Shown: positions 22,736 through 33,849 of the stretch, piece by piece | Layout: every line of letters begins with the position of its first letter | Position numbering within the stretch: the stretch's first letter is position 1 | Source of the DNA: Plantago major | Lineage: Eukaryota > Streptophyta > Magnoliopsida > Lamiales > Plantaginaceae | Direction: 5' to 3' | Length of the DNA stretch: 64,000 bases | NCBI GenBank assembly: GCA_026545765.1 | Contig: CM048841.1 | Location: 72,042,217 to 72,106,216, forward strand | The notes under the pieces: generated by a model | Seen by the model: only the letters and a program-made list of their open reading frames with translations | The model's database searches: none | What the model was told of the DNA's origin: nothing | Translations under genes and position numbers: made by a program

Positions 22736-23327
22736 TCAATTATTGCGATGTGGCTGCTGGAACATGTTCTTACAGCAATGGCAAGTAACTTCCACCAAAA
22801 TCGCATTCACATGCTTAGTCGCATGTTCTTTTAAAACATGCGCCTTTTCCAGCTCCTCTTGTGCCTGTTTCCTCATTCTTTTCGCTGCCGCGAACTCCCG
22901 TTCCGCCATCTCTACCTCCAGTTTCACCTGTTGCCGCGCCTCATCTGCGTAAGCCTTCTCAGACATTGCTACTTTCACCTGCTCCTCTTTCTCGCTTGTT
23001 GTCTCGGATGAGCCGATTGAGAGTTGCAAATGGTCAGTTGTCGAGTGATCCTTCATTGAGTCCGTCACCCAGGAACTAGTGCTGGTGAGGAGTTGGAGTT
23101 CAAGATTTGGTTGCCGGGTTGGCGCGTTTGTCATGAGGTTTGCTAAACCCATTGGTCCGGGAGGCCATGGAGTGGAGCTGCGATTAGTGTTGCTTGTTGG
23201 GCTTGGACTTGAGGCTGTCTGCGATAGGCATGGTGGCAGTACTGGTTGTGGATGGTGAGGGTGGTCGGATTCGGGTTGGATCCTGTCCATTGTACATGTG
23301 TCTTGATGCTCAATGAAACTCTCCACC
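22736..23327 (-). CDS. SGR5/IDD15-like: IDD gene exon 3, finger 4 and coiled coil
   Basis: 592 bases after a TTTTTAG acceptor. The first base completes an Arg codon and the next codons are Val-Glu-Ser-Phe, joining exactly to the GRVFS of exon 2. It must not be read as a separate gene with a GTG start. Confidence 0.9.
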
Positions 23328-26300
23328 CTAAAAATTGATAGAATATATTATTAGCCTTGGAGGAGGGGCGAAGGTATGATTATTTTAATTTAATATGGGT
23401 ATACTTCATGGAGAATTTGTAAAACTTCGTACTTCCTTCGTCCCGGAACAAGTTTTCCACTTTGACTTTTTGCGGTCAAAATTTTTCAATTTTGATTACG
23501 AATTAATTTTAAATTGCAAATGTAAAATGTTCAATTTTTTTATATAATGAAACTTTTGGATTAATTGAACATTTTACGTTTTACGGTTTAAGATTAATTC
23601 GTAATTAAAGTTGGAAAAGTTTGACCGCAAAAAGTTAAAGTGGAAAATTTGTTCCGGGACAGAGTAAGTATATTAAAAACGGGAGGGGTATATATCTAAT
23701 TTATCACAGACACCTATCAAAATTAAATCAGGCCAGTTTCAACTATGAGCTAAGTAGCCAGTTAGTTTTGTAAAAATAACCTTTGTCCCCACTCAAATAT
23801 GTCACGGGAGACTTACCAAGGTCACCATGTAAAACTGCACTAACTCTACTCTAAAGCAGTTAAGTTTAACTTTTTTGAAGTTGCTATAAATAGTAATGTG
23901 AAGCCTTTAATTATCTGATATATAGTAACATTTAATTAACATATTCTGAGATTGTTATCTGTGAATGCCCATGACAAGAAAATTGTCACATTGTTTCATG
24001 ATTACATACATTAGAGGCTTTATAAGCCAAACAGCAAGTTTCCATTATTAGTGTTTAAAAGGGGGAGGAATGAACAAAGGCATGCAAGACAACTGATTAC
24101 GACCCTTAATTTAATTGCAGGTGTGGGTTAAAGTGAAGTATGAGTAGTACAGTGGGGTATGCCTCCTCTTAATTAAGAGATAAAATATGGGTTACCATGT
24201 TAAACATACATTATTGATAAACACACTGTCTTATTCAAATCAGATGCTTAATTATGTTGGGGAATCAAGAGTCAAAAACATTGAAACTCATATGAGGTGA
24301 CACTTAACCTATTAACTTTTCTTTTTTGGATGAGGTTGAATCAATTGGATGCGTATGAGGTAAACTTTCAGTCCTCTCGGTAAATCATATAGATAATTAT
24401 AAATATATTACACCTAATGCAACACGTACAAATTCATGATACATAAGTAAAATATCCGCCCACACGCATACAAATATCTTCATGACTTGGATCTACCATT
24501 ATAAGTATATAATTTCATTGCTTCATAAAAATTATTTAAGCATTCAATTTGTCATAGGTTATAATTAAACATGTCATTTAACACTTTTTATTGATAACTC
24601 TAAGTATTGCTATTAAAAAAATCTAAAATCTTAAGTATAATTTGGAGTGTCTTCAACATAATATATAGTCCTTTTGTTACAATATGAAAATCATAACCTT
24701 TTTTCATTTAGTACTTCTCAAAGAAACCATTTTCAGAGTCTACCCACTCTATTTCATCATTCTTTACTTAGTTTTTCTCATAACTTTATAGTACAATTTG
24801 TCCCAATATAAAAATCATACTCCCTCAATCCCGAAGAATTTCATACATTAGGGTTAGTGCGTAGTTTTATGCGAAAAGTTATAGTAATGATATAATATAG
24901 AAAATGTGAAAAAAATGTATTTTTAATGGCAAAATGTGTAATTTGAGGGATGAAGTTCTACGAGATGGATGAAGTATATTTTTTTCATTTTGTACATCTC
25001 CAGAAACCATTTTCAGAGGCTACCCACTCCATTTCATCATTTTTTATTTTTTTTCCTCATAACTTTATAGTACTATGGAATTATCAACTTTATTTGTTTA
25101 ATTTTTTAATTATTATCATTGTTTAATTAATTGTATTATTTAATTCTTATGCTGAAATAAACATGAAAGCTTTAATTTAAATAGGTCGATACTAGTACTA
25201 TCAAATCATGAGGATACGCCACCTACTAAAACACACATTCTGCACTGAAAACAATAAAGATCCTTTGAAAAGACACAGATTCTCACTTTCCTTAACTTAA
25301 AATAAAATATAATAGTACTACTTCCAAAACCAATAATTCAACTCTCGTTTTTGTTTCTAGTACTATTTCTTCTTCGTTTTTATAAGTTGAAATAGGTTTG
25401 GTATACCATGGTATTATCCTCAATGGTTTCACCCTCTCATCAGTAGCGATGATCCTACATGTGGGCGCTACGGTGAGATGGTGAAATCGTTTAATTTTTG
25501 TTGAAGGTTTGTTAGCTTGTGCTTATCTGATAGTCCATCATCTCATCAGAAGCGATGGGACCTACGGTGTCGCTTCTGATAAAGATGGTGAAAGACCATC
25601 GGCGTAATGGTCGAATGATTATATTTTCAAAATAAATTTGCTACATGAAAACTAGCTGGTAACTTGTAAAGTATAAACTACTCTACCCGTTTCAAAATAA
25701 ATGACACATATTTCATTTATATTTGTCTCAATACAAATGCTACATTTCATTTTTTGCATGTGCATTTGTTCCCACTATCATTTACACTACATATTAATTT
25801 TCGTGCCCAAAATCAAATGTGCCATTTGTTCAGAAACGGATGGAGTAGATGATATGATAAGTTTGTTCAGTTATATTATTAAAGAAATAAGCCAACTTAT
25901 TTATTTTTATACATGACATTTAACAAATCATTTATGTTATCATCTAAACATTTCTGTAAATCAACTAAATTATTAACTACTGGCTAATTTATCAGCTAGT
26001 TTTCCAAAATAGCTTAATTTGGGGAATCATTTCTATTTAGCTATTACTAGTATACTGGACATCCAAATAAAACATTCCAAAAAAAAAAAAAGTATATTGG
26101 ACATCCAAATAAAACATTCCTTTTATGAATTTAACAAAATCCCAAACTCATTATGACTATATTTATTATTAAAAATATCATATTCTTAATTTTCATAAAT
26201 AATATTAGTCATATTTATAATTTATCATACTTTATCATCTATTTAGTCGTTAAATATCAATTTCAATACACCACCGACACTTTATATTCATTCTTTATTT

Positions 26301-27741
26301 AAATAGCACTCAAAATTGTTCTTGCTTAATTCATTAAATTCCAAAATAAGATAATAATAAAAAGCATCATATAACATGCTGCACGGTAGAGGAATTCAGC
26401 AATATCAAGAGCAAGAAATAAGAAATTAATTAAATATCCTTCTTTTCCCTTAGCTTAATTCCAACCTTTTCAATAATTTCCCTGATTTTTCACATGTTTA
26501 GCGGACACAGAAATTTACATAAACTTTCCGCTTAATTATATGTTTCCTTTATCCCTACTTTCATATATATAAAAAAAAAAAAAACATTTTGTTAACAATA
26601 TAAACCTTGACTGACAACATCGGTGATTTGTTGAAATCATATGTACGTCTCTATAAATTATCTAAAGGCCGTCTCTTTAGTGACTTTGTGTTAACGGACA
26701 TAGAGAAATTAAATAAACTTTCCGCTTAATTATATGTTTTCTTATTTTCCTAGTAAACAGTTCATTTATACAGGTAGCATAGATATGAAACAAACCTGGA
26801 GAAAACACGGCCACAATCACAAGAATGTCCACGAGTGCCACAAGTCTTCAAATGAGCCTTGTAATCAGACTGAACTGCATACCCTTTGCTACATTTCTCA
26901 CAAACCCATTGCTTCCGGTTGCTATGTTTTCGCCGAAAGTGTTTCTTGATCCCTACCAGATCCCCTAGCGCGTGGCACGGGTCATGGTGCAGGCAACTAG
27001 GCTCCGGGCAGACGAATACACGTTTCGTGGCAGTGGGGTTTGTTTCGCGCTTGAGCAGCTTCCAGGGGACCTTGTGGCGTCTACGGTGCATTTGTAGGTT
27101 CTGGTCCCGCTGAAACCCTTGGTTGCAGATCTCGCATACGTATCGATCCGATTCCAGCAGGGTTTTTGGAGATAGTGACACCACTTGTGCATCTGGATCT
27201 ACTCATTCATCCAACAATCAATTAAAATTAATCAAAAACCGTAACAATCTAAAAATTATTCAGTTTGAGGGCTATATGTTAGCCAAATGTTCTTATTATA
27301 AACAAAACAAACCGTTCGCACATTCACCTAATTTACACTAGCCTGACATGAATTAGTTGGAAAATTGCCTGTTTTTTTCCTGAAACTTAATTGCTCATTC
27401 TGACCGGTTAATTGTTAAATCCATGAAAACAAAAACAAATATATTTCAGGATCTATTAAAAGGTCTCATAAACAAACTAGTGCAATGATATTTCATATAA
27501 CTCAAGTTAATTAACTTCTTTAATTTAATGAATTTGAAAGATAGTATATAAAAGAAACCAATAAGTGATTATAAATGAATATATTCAAATCTTTGTACAA
27601 GTTCGAGCTTTTAGATAATACAAGCTGAAATTCTATGAAAGATAATTTCGTACCTGGAGTTCCGGCAGGGCGTCTCTTCCGTTTGCTCGTGTTGGCAGCG
27701 AATTCGGAAGAATGGGAGGGATTAACACAATGGTCTAACAT
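22736..27741 (-). CDS. SGR5/IDD15-like: INDETERMINATE-DOMAIN zinc-finger transcription factor, SGR5/IDD14-16 type
   Basis: Three exons on the minus strand: 27654-27741, 26796-27198 and 22736-23327. All introns are GT-AG, and the exons total 1083 bases in one frame (360 residues). Exon 1 gives the start and the nuclear-localisation-like KRKRRPAGTP. Exon 2 gives PDAQVVSLSPKTLLESDRY and zinc fingers 1-3 (CEICNQGFQ, CPEPSCLHHDPCHALGD, CEKCSKGYAVQSDYKAHLKTC) plus the start of finger 4 (CDCGRVFS). Exon 3 completes finger 4 (VESFIEHQDTC), then a Pro/Ser-rich linker, LELQLL and LQLSIGS motifs, a long Ala/Glu-rich coiled coil and VTCHCCKNMFQQ. This layout, with a C-terminal coiled coil instead of the usual IDD LDFLG motif, is that of SGR5/IDD15 and relatives. 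In Arabidopsis these act in shoot gravitropism, organ morphogenesis and starch metabolism, and several are alternatively spliced. Intron 2 is about 3.5 kb and full of MITEs. Confidence 0.9.
23432..23668. mobile_element. Stowaway MITE in IDD intron 2, 237 bp
   Basis: The ends CTTCCTTCGTCCCGGAACAA and the inverse of CTTACTCTGTCCCGGAACAA are flanked by TA (23430-23431, 23669-23670). The arms are nearly self-complementary over about 100 bp. It lies about 100 bases from the splice acceptor of exon 3. Confidence 0.9.
24692..25076. repeat. Direct repeat flanking a MITE in IDD intron 2
   Basis: A roughly 75-bp sequence beginning AGAAACCATTTTCAGAG occurs at about 24721 and again at about 25000, both ending ATAACTTTATAGTAC. 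The 155-bp MITE 24820-24974 sits between the copies. Confidence 0.8.
24820..24974. mobile_element. Stowaway MITE in IDD intron 2, 155 bp
   Basis: It starts CTCCCTCAATCCCGAAGAAT and ends with the inverse of CTTCATCCATCTCGTAGAAC; TA lies on both sides (24818-24819, 24975-24976). Confidence 0.85.
25400..25615. repeat. Pair of foldback sequences in IDD intron 2
   Basis: Two adjacent hairpins. One has arms TTTCACCCTCTCATCAGTAG and the inverse of TTTCACCATCTCACCGTAGC. The other has arms CATCATCTCATCAGAAGCGA and the inverse of CACCATCTTTATCAGAAGCG, with loops of about 14-20 bases. They resemble the hairpin at 31637-31731 and may be a MITE family. Confidence 0.6.
25681..25845. mobile_element. Stowaway MITE in IDD intron 2, 165 bp
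   Basis: It starts CTCTACCCGTTTCAAAATAA and ends with the inverse of CTCCATCCGTTTCTGAACAA, with TA on both sides (25679-25680, 25846-25847). Confidence 0.85.
26051..26121. repeat. Short direct duplication with an A-tract between copies
   Basis: A 30-base sequence ending in CATCCAAATAAAACATTCC occurs twice about 40 bp apart with a run of A between. It could be the footprint of a small event such as failed poly(A) integration or slippage. Confidence 0.6.
26501..26743. repeat. 50-bp direct repeat near exon 2 of the IDD gene
   Basis: A segment containing AAACTTTCCGCTTAATTATA occurs at 26501-26550 and again at about 26693-26743. Confidence 0.75.
26796..27198 (-). CDS. SGR5/IDD15-like: IDD gene exon 2, zinc fingers 1-3
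   Basis: 403 bases between an AG acceptor (27199-27200) and a GTTTG donor (26794-26795). Carries most of the DNA-binding domain. Confidence 0.92.
27654..27741 (-). CDS. SGR5/IDD15-like: IDD gene exon 1
   Basis: 88 bases, 29 codons plus one base. It starts MLDHC and ends in KRKRRPAGTP before a GTACG donor. Reading on into the intron meets a stop at 27520. Confidence 0.85.
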
Positions 27742-27976
27742 GAATCACTTTTTATATATCTTTAACTTTATTTTTGTTTTGATGATGAAAGATAAAAGCT
27801 TGGAAGTCTACGAGTACTGGTGTAGAAAAGCAGGAATGGAGTTAGTGATGAGGTAGCATGGAAAAGTAAGATGAGGAATGGGAGAGTTAGCTTAGATAGC
27901 TAGTACTAGAACTGTAGATCATGACACGCAGAAGCTAGCTAAAACTTAAAACAATGGGAGAAGAAAAGAGAAGAGT

Positions 27977-28022
27977 ATATATTGGAAAAGTGTTCATCTT
28001 TCTCTCTGGTATATATATAATC
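27977..28022 (-). promoter_or_regulatory. SGR5/IDD15-like: Candidate TATA boxes of the IDD gene
   Basis: Two TA-rich boxes, TATATAT at 27978-27984 and at 28012-28021, lie about 240-280 bases upstream of the ATG. Either would give a leader of roughly 200-250 bases. Confidence 0.35.
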
Positions 28023-29345
28023 TGCTTGCTTGCTTAACTTTTCAGCTTTAAGCTTTTAGCTTTTTTTATTTTTTGGTTTTATAAAATTAAGATAGAAAGG
28101 AGATAAACAAGAAACACTGGATACCATCATCAGCTTTAGCTTGTACACTTCCTTTTTCTGTTTTTTCTCTTTTTGTTTTTTGGGTTTTTGTTTGTGGCTC
28201 TTTCTCTCTCACAGTCACAGTGATAGGTGAGCTTATTCAGGTAGTGTTGTAAAGCAACTGTTGATAAAAATGTCAAAAGAGAATGAGAGAAAAGACAGAT
28301 AATTAATGGTAGGGTGGGGTTGGGTGCTATATTGACCCTCTCAATGATATAGTCTATGCAAGATGCAATTGGTTTGGAATTTGGCAGCTATCTTTCATTT
28401 TCTTCATCTCTTTTCATTTATTATTACTATGTTCCATCATATCATTCACGATTATTCTACACTCCAATCGATGCATGTGGGATGTGTTCCGAGATATACC
28501 AAATCAACATCATTGACGACCTGTCTTTTGGCAGGTTCAATCCGAGCACTTGGACGTTGCTAGGGTTCGGCTAGTGCATCTAATTGGGAAAGTACGACGT
28601 AGTTTAGTAGTTAATTTGTTTAATTAGGTTAAATTATATTAATTTCGTAATAGAGATTTACAAGAGACAATACAATTGTTAAATTATCTGTAAAGATGAT
28701 AAGGCATGTATAATCGTTAGTATTTCGTTATATTCTTTTGTTATTTTATTAAATTTAAATTACTAGACTACCTAAAAGTTAAAAGAAGGAATAATTACAA
28801 ATTACTGTAACTTTCAAAAACTTCTTGCACTTTAGTTATACATAAAAAAAACTTCCTACAAATTGGTGATGAACTTTTTACAAATTAGTAATTTTATTAT
28901 TTTTAGTAAATGTGAAATTAAATATACCATTATTAATAAAATCAGGCCCTTATTTATAGGAAACTAAATCAAAAATACTAATTCAAAACACACCATTTAT
29001 CAACACGTTCACATGCCATACGCCAGTTGAAACAAACAAGCATCTGCTATTGATACAAGCATCATCATCACATTAATCAACCTTCTAGCTTCCTACATCC
29101 TACATTATCAGGGTTTTTTCCCTGTTCATGCTTTCTTATTGACATCGTACCTCCTTAAATTAATTCTATTGCCATCTGTTCAATTAGTGGGGTGTATTGA
29201 GTTATTTTCGCTTTTAATTACTCATTCAAATTAATTTGGATGCTTTCTTAATATGGTGCTTGATGTTTGTTGTAACTATTGAAGAATGATGCTTGATACT
29301 TTGATGTATCAATGGTGCCTGTGTAACTAATATGATGCTTATTTT
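28023..29345. other. Upstream and intergenic DNA
   Basis: The first few hundred bases, with TTTTCTTTTT and CTCTCTC tracts, may belong to the IDD promoter. No gene was seen. CAAGCATC motifs near 29030-29070 are inverted relatives of the GATGCTTG repeats that follow. Confidence 0.45.
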
Positions 29346-29674
29346 CGTATTGGATGATACTTGTCATATAATGCTAAATGATGCTTGCTGTATTAACATG
29401 ATGCTTGTTTCGTATTGGATGTTTGTATTATATGATGCTTGTAATGTAGTGTTAAATGATACTTGCAGTACTAATATGATACTTGTTTCGTACTGGTAGA
29501 TACTTGTAATATAATGCTAAATTATACTTGCAGTATTAATATGTTGCTTGTATCGTATTGGATGCTTGTATTATATGATACTTGTAATGTAATGCTAAAT
29601 GATGCTTGCAGTACTAATATGATGCTTGTTTTGTATTGAATGATACTTGTAATATAATGCTCAATGATGCTTGC
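29346..29674. repeat. Minisatellite with alternating 65- and 78-bp units
   Basis: Units start with CGTATTGGAT or a variant at 29346 (65 bp), 29411 (78 bp), 29489 (65 bp), 29554 (78 bp) and 29632 (partial). The longer unit has 13 extra bases near its start. All are built of GATGCTTG/GATACTTG sub-repeats. Confidence 0.85.
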
Positions 29675-30727
29675 AATTAAACGCTGGTAAATGAGGGTGA
29701 TAGTTTATTTAGATGATTGAAGATTAATTTTGAGTATACTATATTTAGTATTTAGTTAGAGAACATCTTTGGAATCAGATATATTGACACTAAATTGTAG
29801 TAAAAATATTATGTATCACTAAATAGTAGAAAGATTTAGGGATCGACAACAATTTGTATTTGTCCCTTAAAACAATTGTAAGATAACACGTCTAATTCAA
29901 ATATATGAGGGCATTCACCCTAATTTTCATAGTTTAAATATAAAACGTCAATCCCGGAGAAAATGTCATTATTGAAGTAATTTAACTATAAAACATCCTT
30001 CCCCCGAGAAAACGTGATTACCGGCTAAGACACTTTTTCATTGTGCAAATGCCCGGAAAACAGGTGAACTAAAGCCGGTAATTGATGAATGTCGCCTAAT
30101 CTTTGGACGAATCAATGTTCAATTCGTTTAACGAGTTATCCAGAAATCCAAAGGTTTTATTACAACATTACATTTATAGCTAGCTACAAAGATCGACCTC
30201 ATATATTTGTTAATGCAAGGATAATGCAGATAATCAATTAAATATATAATGTCGATTTCGTAATCGAGAGAAACCAACAGTTAGAGAGGGAGATCTGGCA
30301 TTTCCTAGCAGTCCCAGACATAATTTAAAAGTCGAAGCAGTAAATTGACGGGACGGATCGAAGATCTGGCAGAAACATATATTCCCCACAAAGGAACAAT
30401 AACAGACTCAGTAGTTATGTTCATGTTTGGTTTCAATATTATCAAAGATTGATCATTACGAGCCATATATATATGGTAAGTGGTAACACAGTAAAAAATG
30501 CATGCATATACTAGTAGTAGCTAGCTAGTACTACTAGACCCTAGATAATATGCCAATTGCCAACAGCTAGCTCGTATCTTTAGTCATTTTCCTACTGCCC
30601 ATTCTATATCAATTTTACACGTCGATTATATTTAAGATCGGACTCGATTAAATGAAATACCATTATTTTTAGGCGATAAAAATGTAAATTTCACTAGAAT
30701 TCGGGTTCAAAATAGTATTTTTAGGTG
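29675..30727. other. Intergenic DNA
   Basis: Nothing was recognised beyond AT-rich sequence and small CTAG/TAGCTAGCTAG-type runs near 30510-30530. Confidence 0.45.
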
Positions 30728-31510
30728 AAAAATCCACGAAAGATACCTTACATTTCGACTTTTGGTATCTTATTCTGTCACAATCCAATTTTGTTACCTT
30801 AAAATGCATTATTGTCCAATATAAGTACCCAATGACACGTTGCGACTTATTTACGCGACACGTGTCACTTTGCAAAATATATAAATATGTTGTACTAAAA
30901 TAATACGGTATATCTTTGTTAATTTCACATTGATCCTATTTTATTGAAAATTTTCAAAATTACCCATAAACATGGCCATGGGAGCTTCCCATAGAAGCTC
31001 CAAGCTTCCATGGCAGAAAATGCCAGTTATTTTCTTTGAACTTTTATTTATTTATTATTATTTCAAAGTCTTACCTTCCAGAATTGTAATTCTCTTCTGC
31101 ATTGGAATCTTCCATCTTTCTTTCTAATGTTTAACCTTCACTGAGCTTCACTACTGAGAAAGAAGCAAAGATAATACATATCGACTCCATACTGCCCTGT
31201 TCATATTCAAGAGTTCTAATGGCTTTCTATTACTTTTTTAAAACGAATATCATTTACTAAAATGGGGTAAATCATAATTATTTAGAACAATGTGGTTCTA
31301 TTGAAATTAACGGAAATGATTTTATTTACAATTTTCCCATTAAAATTTTAAAATTGCAATGTGACACATGTCACTTAATTAAGCTGCCACGCGCTAGGGT
31401 CCCGTTTTTTTTTTATTAAAAACAATTGAAGGTACTAAAATTGGATTGTTACAAAATAAGACACCAAAATGCAAAATGTAACAATTGAAGGTAACTCTTA
31501 TGGATTTTCC
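30728..31510. mobile_element. Long-TIR DNA transposon, non-autonomous, 0.78 kb
   Basis: The left end (AAAAATCCACGAAAGATACC) and the inverted right end (GGAAAATCCATAAGAGTTAC) stay similar for about 80 bp, including a shared ACAATCCAATTTT. The interior is non-coding. It contains CATGGGAGCTTCCC and AGCTTCCATGGC at 30972-31015, the same motif that fills the Mutator-like element at 16894. No clean target duplication was found. Confidence 0.6.
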
Positions 31511-31636
31511 TGATATATATCACTACTTGTGAGAGTATGTGGTACTCAACCACATGAGTGAAGAATGTTGATAAAGATAAAGATTGACATGTAAAATATT
31601 GTAAATGATTTTCTGTAATCTTCCCTTGGAAAATTC

Positions 31637-31731
31637 GACCCTGGTCTTACCCCGGTGGTCTCACCCTCTCACTGTAGCAATGGGACACAGTTACAGTGAG
31701 AGGGTGAGACCACCAGGGTAAGACCGAGGTC
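31637..31731. repeat. Near-perfect 40-bp-arm hairpin
   Basis: The left arm contains TGGTCTCACCCTCTCACTGT and the right arm its reverse complement. Only about three mismatches occur over 38-40 bp, around a loop of roughly 13-15 bases. It may be a small foldback MITE or a hairpin-RNA locus. Confidence 0.8.
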
Positions 31732-31810
31732 TAACAAACACCTCCCTTCCCTTCCCTTCCCTTGTATGTCTTGTACACAATTTTTATATAAGCCAATATA
31801 CAAGATCATT

Positions 31811-32031
31811 GAACTGGAAGAGGAGGCGTGTATCAAACTCCAACTATTAACCAGCAGTTGCTTAAAAGATTAAAGATGGATTGCCCTTTTTGACAGAGTC
31901 CGTCTGACCAGAAACAAGGCGAAATTCTCATTTGTAGTAGTCCATGCCTCCTCCGGCACTTGCACTCCATCCGCTTCTTCGTCTGTCAAGTGAAGGAGTT
32001 TCTACATTTTCGAAACTAGTTCGTCCGCCAT
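31811..32031 (-). pseudogene. Inverted N-terminal part of LINE ORF1
   Basis: From an ATG at 32031 the minus strand reads MADELVSKM, a stop, then KLLHLTDEEADGVQVPEEAW and NFALFLVRRTLSKRAIHL. This is the usual opening of plant LINE ORF1 (an acidic segment, then LVGKLLT-like). Further stops follow before the segment ends at LFQFN near 31811-31816. About 480 bases of leader-like sequence (32032 to about 32515) precede it. Confidence 0.65.
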
Positions 32032-32520
32032 GTTGAGAGGGAATAGCAGTAAAAGGTAGAATAAGTGAGTGAGAAGAGAACTGGAGCCCCTGCACACCAA
32101 GAAAAGAAGAAAACAGAGAGCAGATGTAGTTAGGATGGAAGGATGAAGAAGAGTAATCACCGATGATGTATTTATGCGCATAGCCTTGGGGTAAAAGAAG
32201 AAAACATACGACCAAATCACAAAAACATATTCAGGAAATAAAAGAAAGGATTTGCGAATCAAAAAGTTTAAGATCCCATTGAGATCAAAGGGATCCCAAA
32301 TCCTTGAAGAAATACGAAACAGATCCCAACATTTTGAAAACAAGATCTTGGAACACAAAAAGAAAAAAGGGAAAAAGAAAGAAACAAGAAAATTCTCAAT
32401 TAGATGAGAGAATAAATCTTCAAGAGAACGAGAGATATCACTCATTCGAGGAGGCAATTGATCGATTTTCATCGTAAAGTCACCGACCGGCGGTCAGAGA
32501 CTGCGAGAGAGCATTTTCAC

Positions 32521-33849
32521 TCTTTTCCAGTTCAACCATGAACAGGACAAGAAGAGAGTACTTGCTAATGGACCTTGGTCATTTGAAAAGAACCTGATCC
32601 TACTAGTTCCTTTAGAAGACGGGGACGATCCATCACTGGTGAACCTAAATTCGGCTACCTTCAACGTCCTAGTTTCGGGTGTACCTTACAGTATGATGCA
32701 CAGGGCTATGGCGGCGGTCACTGGTAATGGAATTGGAGAATTTGTCGATCTGCCTATCGAAAATAGCACAAATGACGGGGGCATGTTCCTACGAATCAAA
32801 GTTAAGGTGGATATCACTAAGCCGCTAGAGAGGGATTTATGCGTCAAATGTGTCAATGGTGAAGCCATCATGGTTACTTTCACTTGTGAGCGCCTTCCCA
32901 ACTTTTGTTATCGGTGTGGCATAATTGGACATTTACTCAAGGATTGTAAGGTTCAGTTTGAGATTGAAGCAGCTGGTGCAGATGTGTCTGAAGATTCTAT
33001 GGGAATGGGGACCTTGGTTGCGTGCTCTTGCGAACTCGCAAAGGAATCGTTTATTGGGAGGAACGGGAACGTCATTAGCAACGAGAATCTTCGTTGACCG
33101 GAAACCTTCGCCGGAAAATCTCTGTGCTGATTCTGGCACCATTTTCGGTAAGTCTGGGAGTGTAAATGCATCCCCCAATATCAGGCAATAATTGTGGCTC
33201 CTACTGAGAAATTTGACCAACCAGCCTCAAATATGGAACGAATTCTACATTCAATTCCTTTGTCTCCTAAAGCCCTCCAACCTACCTTTTTTACCAATCA
33301 TCACCATAATCATGCCAAAAACGTTACAACACCCTCCCCAATTACCTTCACATCTCTGACCCACAGCTCTTTGTGAATGGACCATGCTGGGCCTATCCTC
33401 CCTACTCACACACTGCCCAAACCCAATAGCCAAAGCCCATTTCCTATCCCTCCCAACTCTCTCATCACTAGCGAAACCAATAATCACACTGATCCCTAAG
33501 CCCAGTCCTATCTTGCCCACAAGAACTTCCCAAGCCCAAACCACTACTTCTCTTCAACAAAAATCCACCATCCAAGAAACCAATGGAACAGTGGTCACCA
33601 TCAGGCCCAAAACCCGTCCCCAACCCAACACCTATCAAATGGCAACCCACAACCTTCCCAACCCAAAAAGCGTGGACGTCCATCCATACTCGACAAAGGA
33701 AAGCGCATTGTCAATGTGACGAAGAAGAAGGAACCTTTTGGTAATGGTGATGCAGCAAGTGAGAGACCTTTCAAGCGCTCGAATAAGGGCATTGTCATCC
33801 ATGATTCAACTCCAGAGGCGGAGGTTGCTTTGCAACCCCGCCTAACGTA
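32521..33849 (+). pseudogene. LINE ORF1, main part
   Basis: The frame starts LFQFNHEQDKKRVLANGPWS (the DUF4283 motif), runs through VDLPIENSTNDGGMFLRIKV, and has a zinc knuckle CYRCGIIGHLLKDC (CX2CX4HX4C) near 32907-32948. It stops at 33097. A Pro/Ser/Thr-rich C-terminal region continues in other frames to about 33848. In living elements this protein binds the LINE RNA. Confidence 0.8.

Noticed and set aside
22736..23326. Stand-alone gene starting with GTG/Met at 23326
   Set aside because: It joins in frame across a GT-AG intron to the IDD zinc-finger exons; finger 4 is otherwise incomplete.
29346..29674. CRISPR-like repeat array
   Set aside because: Plant nuclear DNA; units are contiguous imperfect tandem repeats without unique spacers.
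32002..32472. Minus-strand membrane-like protein gene
   Set aside because: Belongs to the inverted leader of the LINE; hydrophobicity comes from T-rich non-coding DNA.
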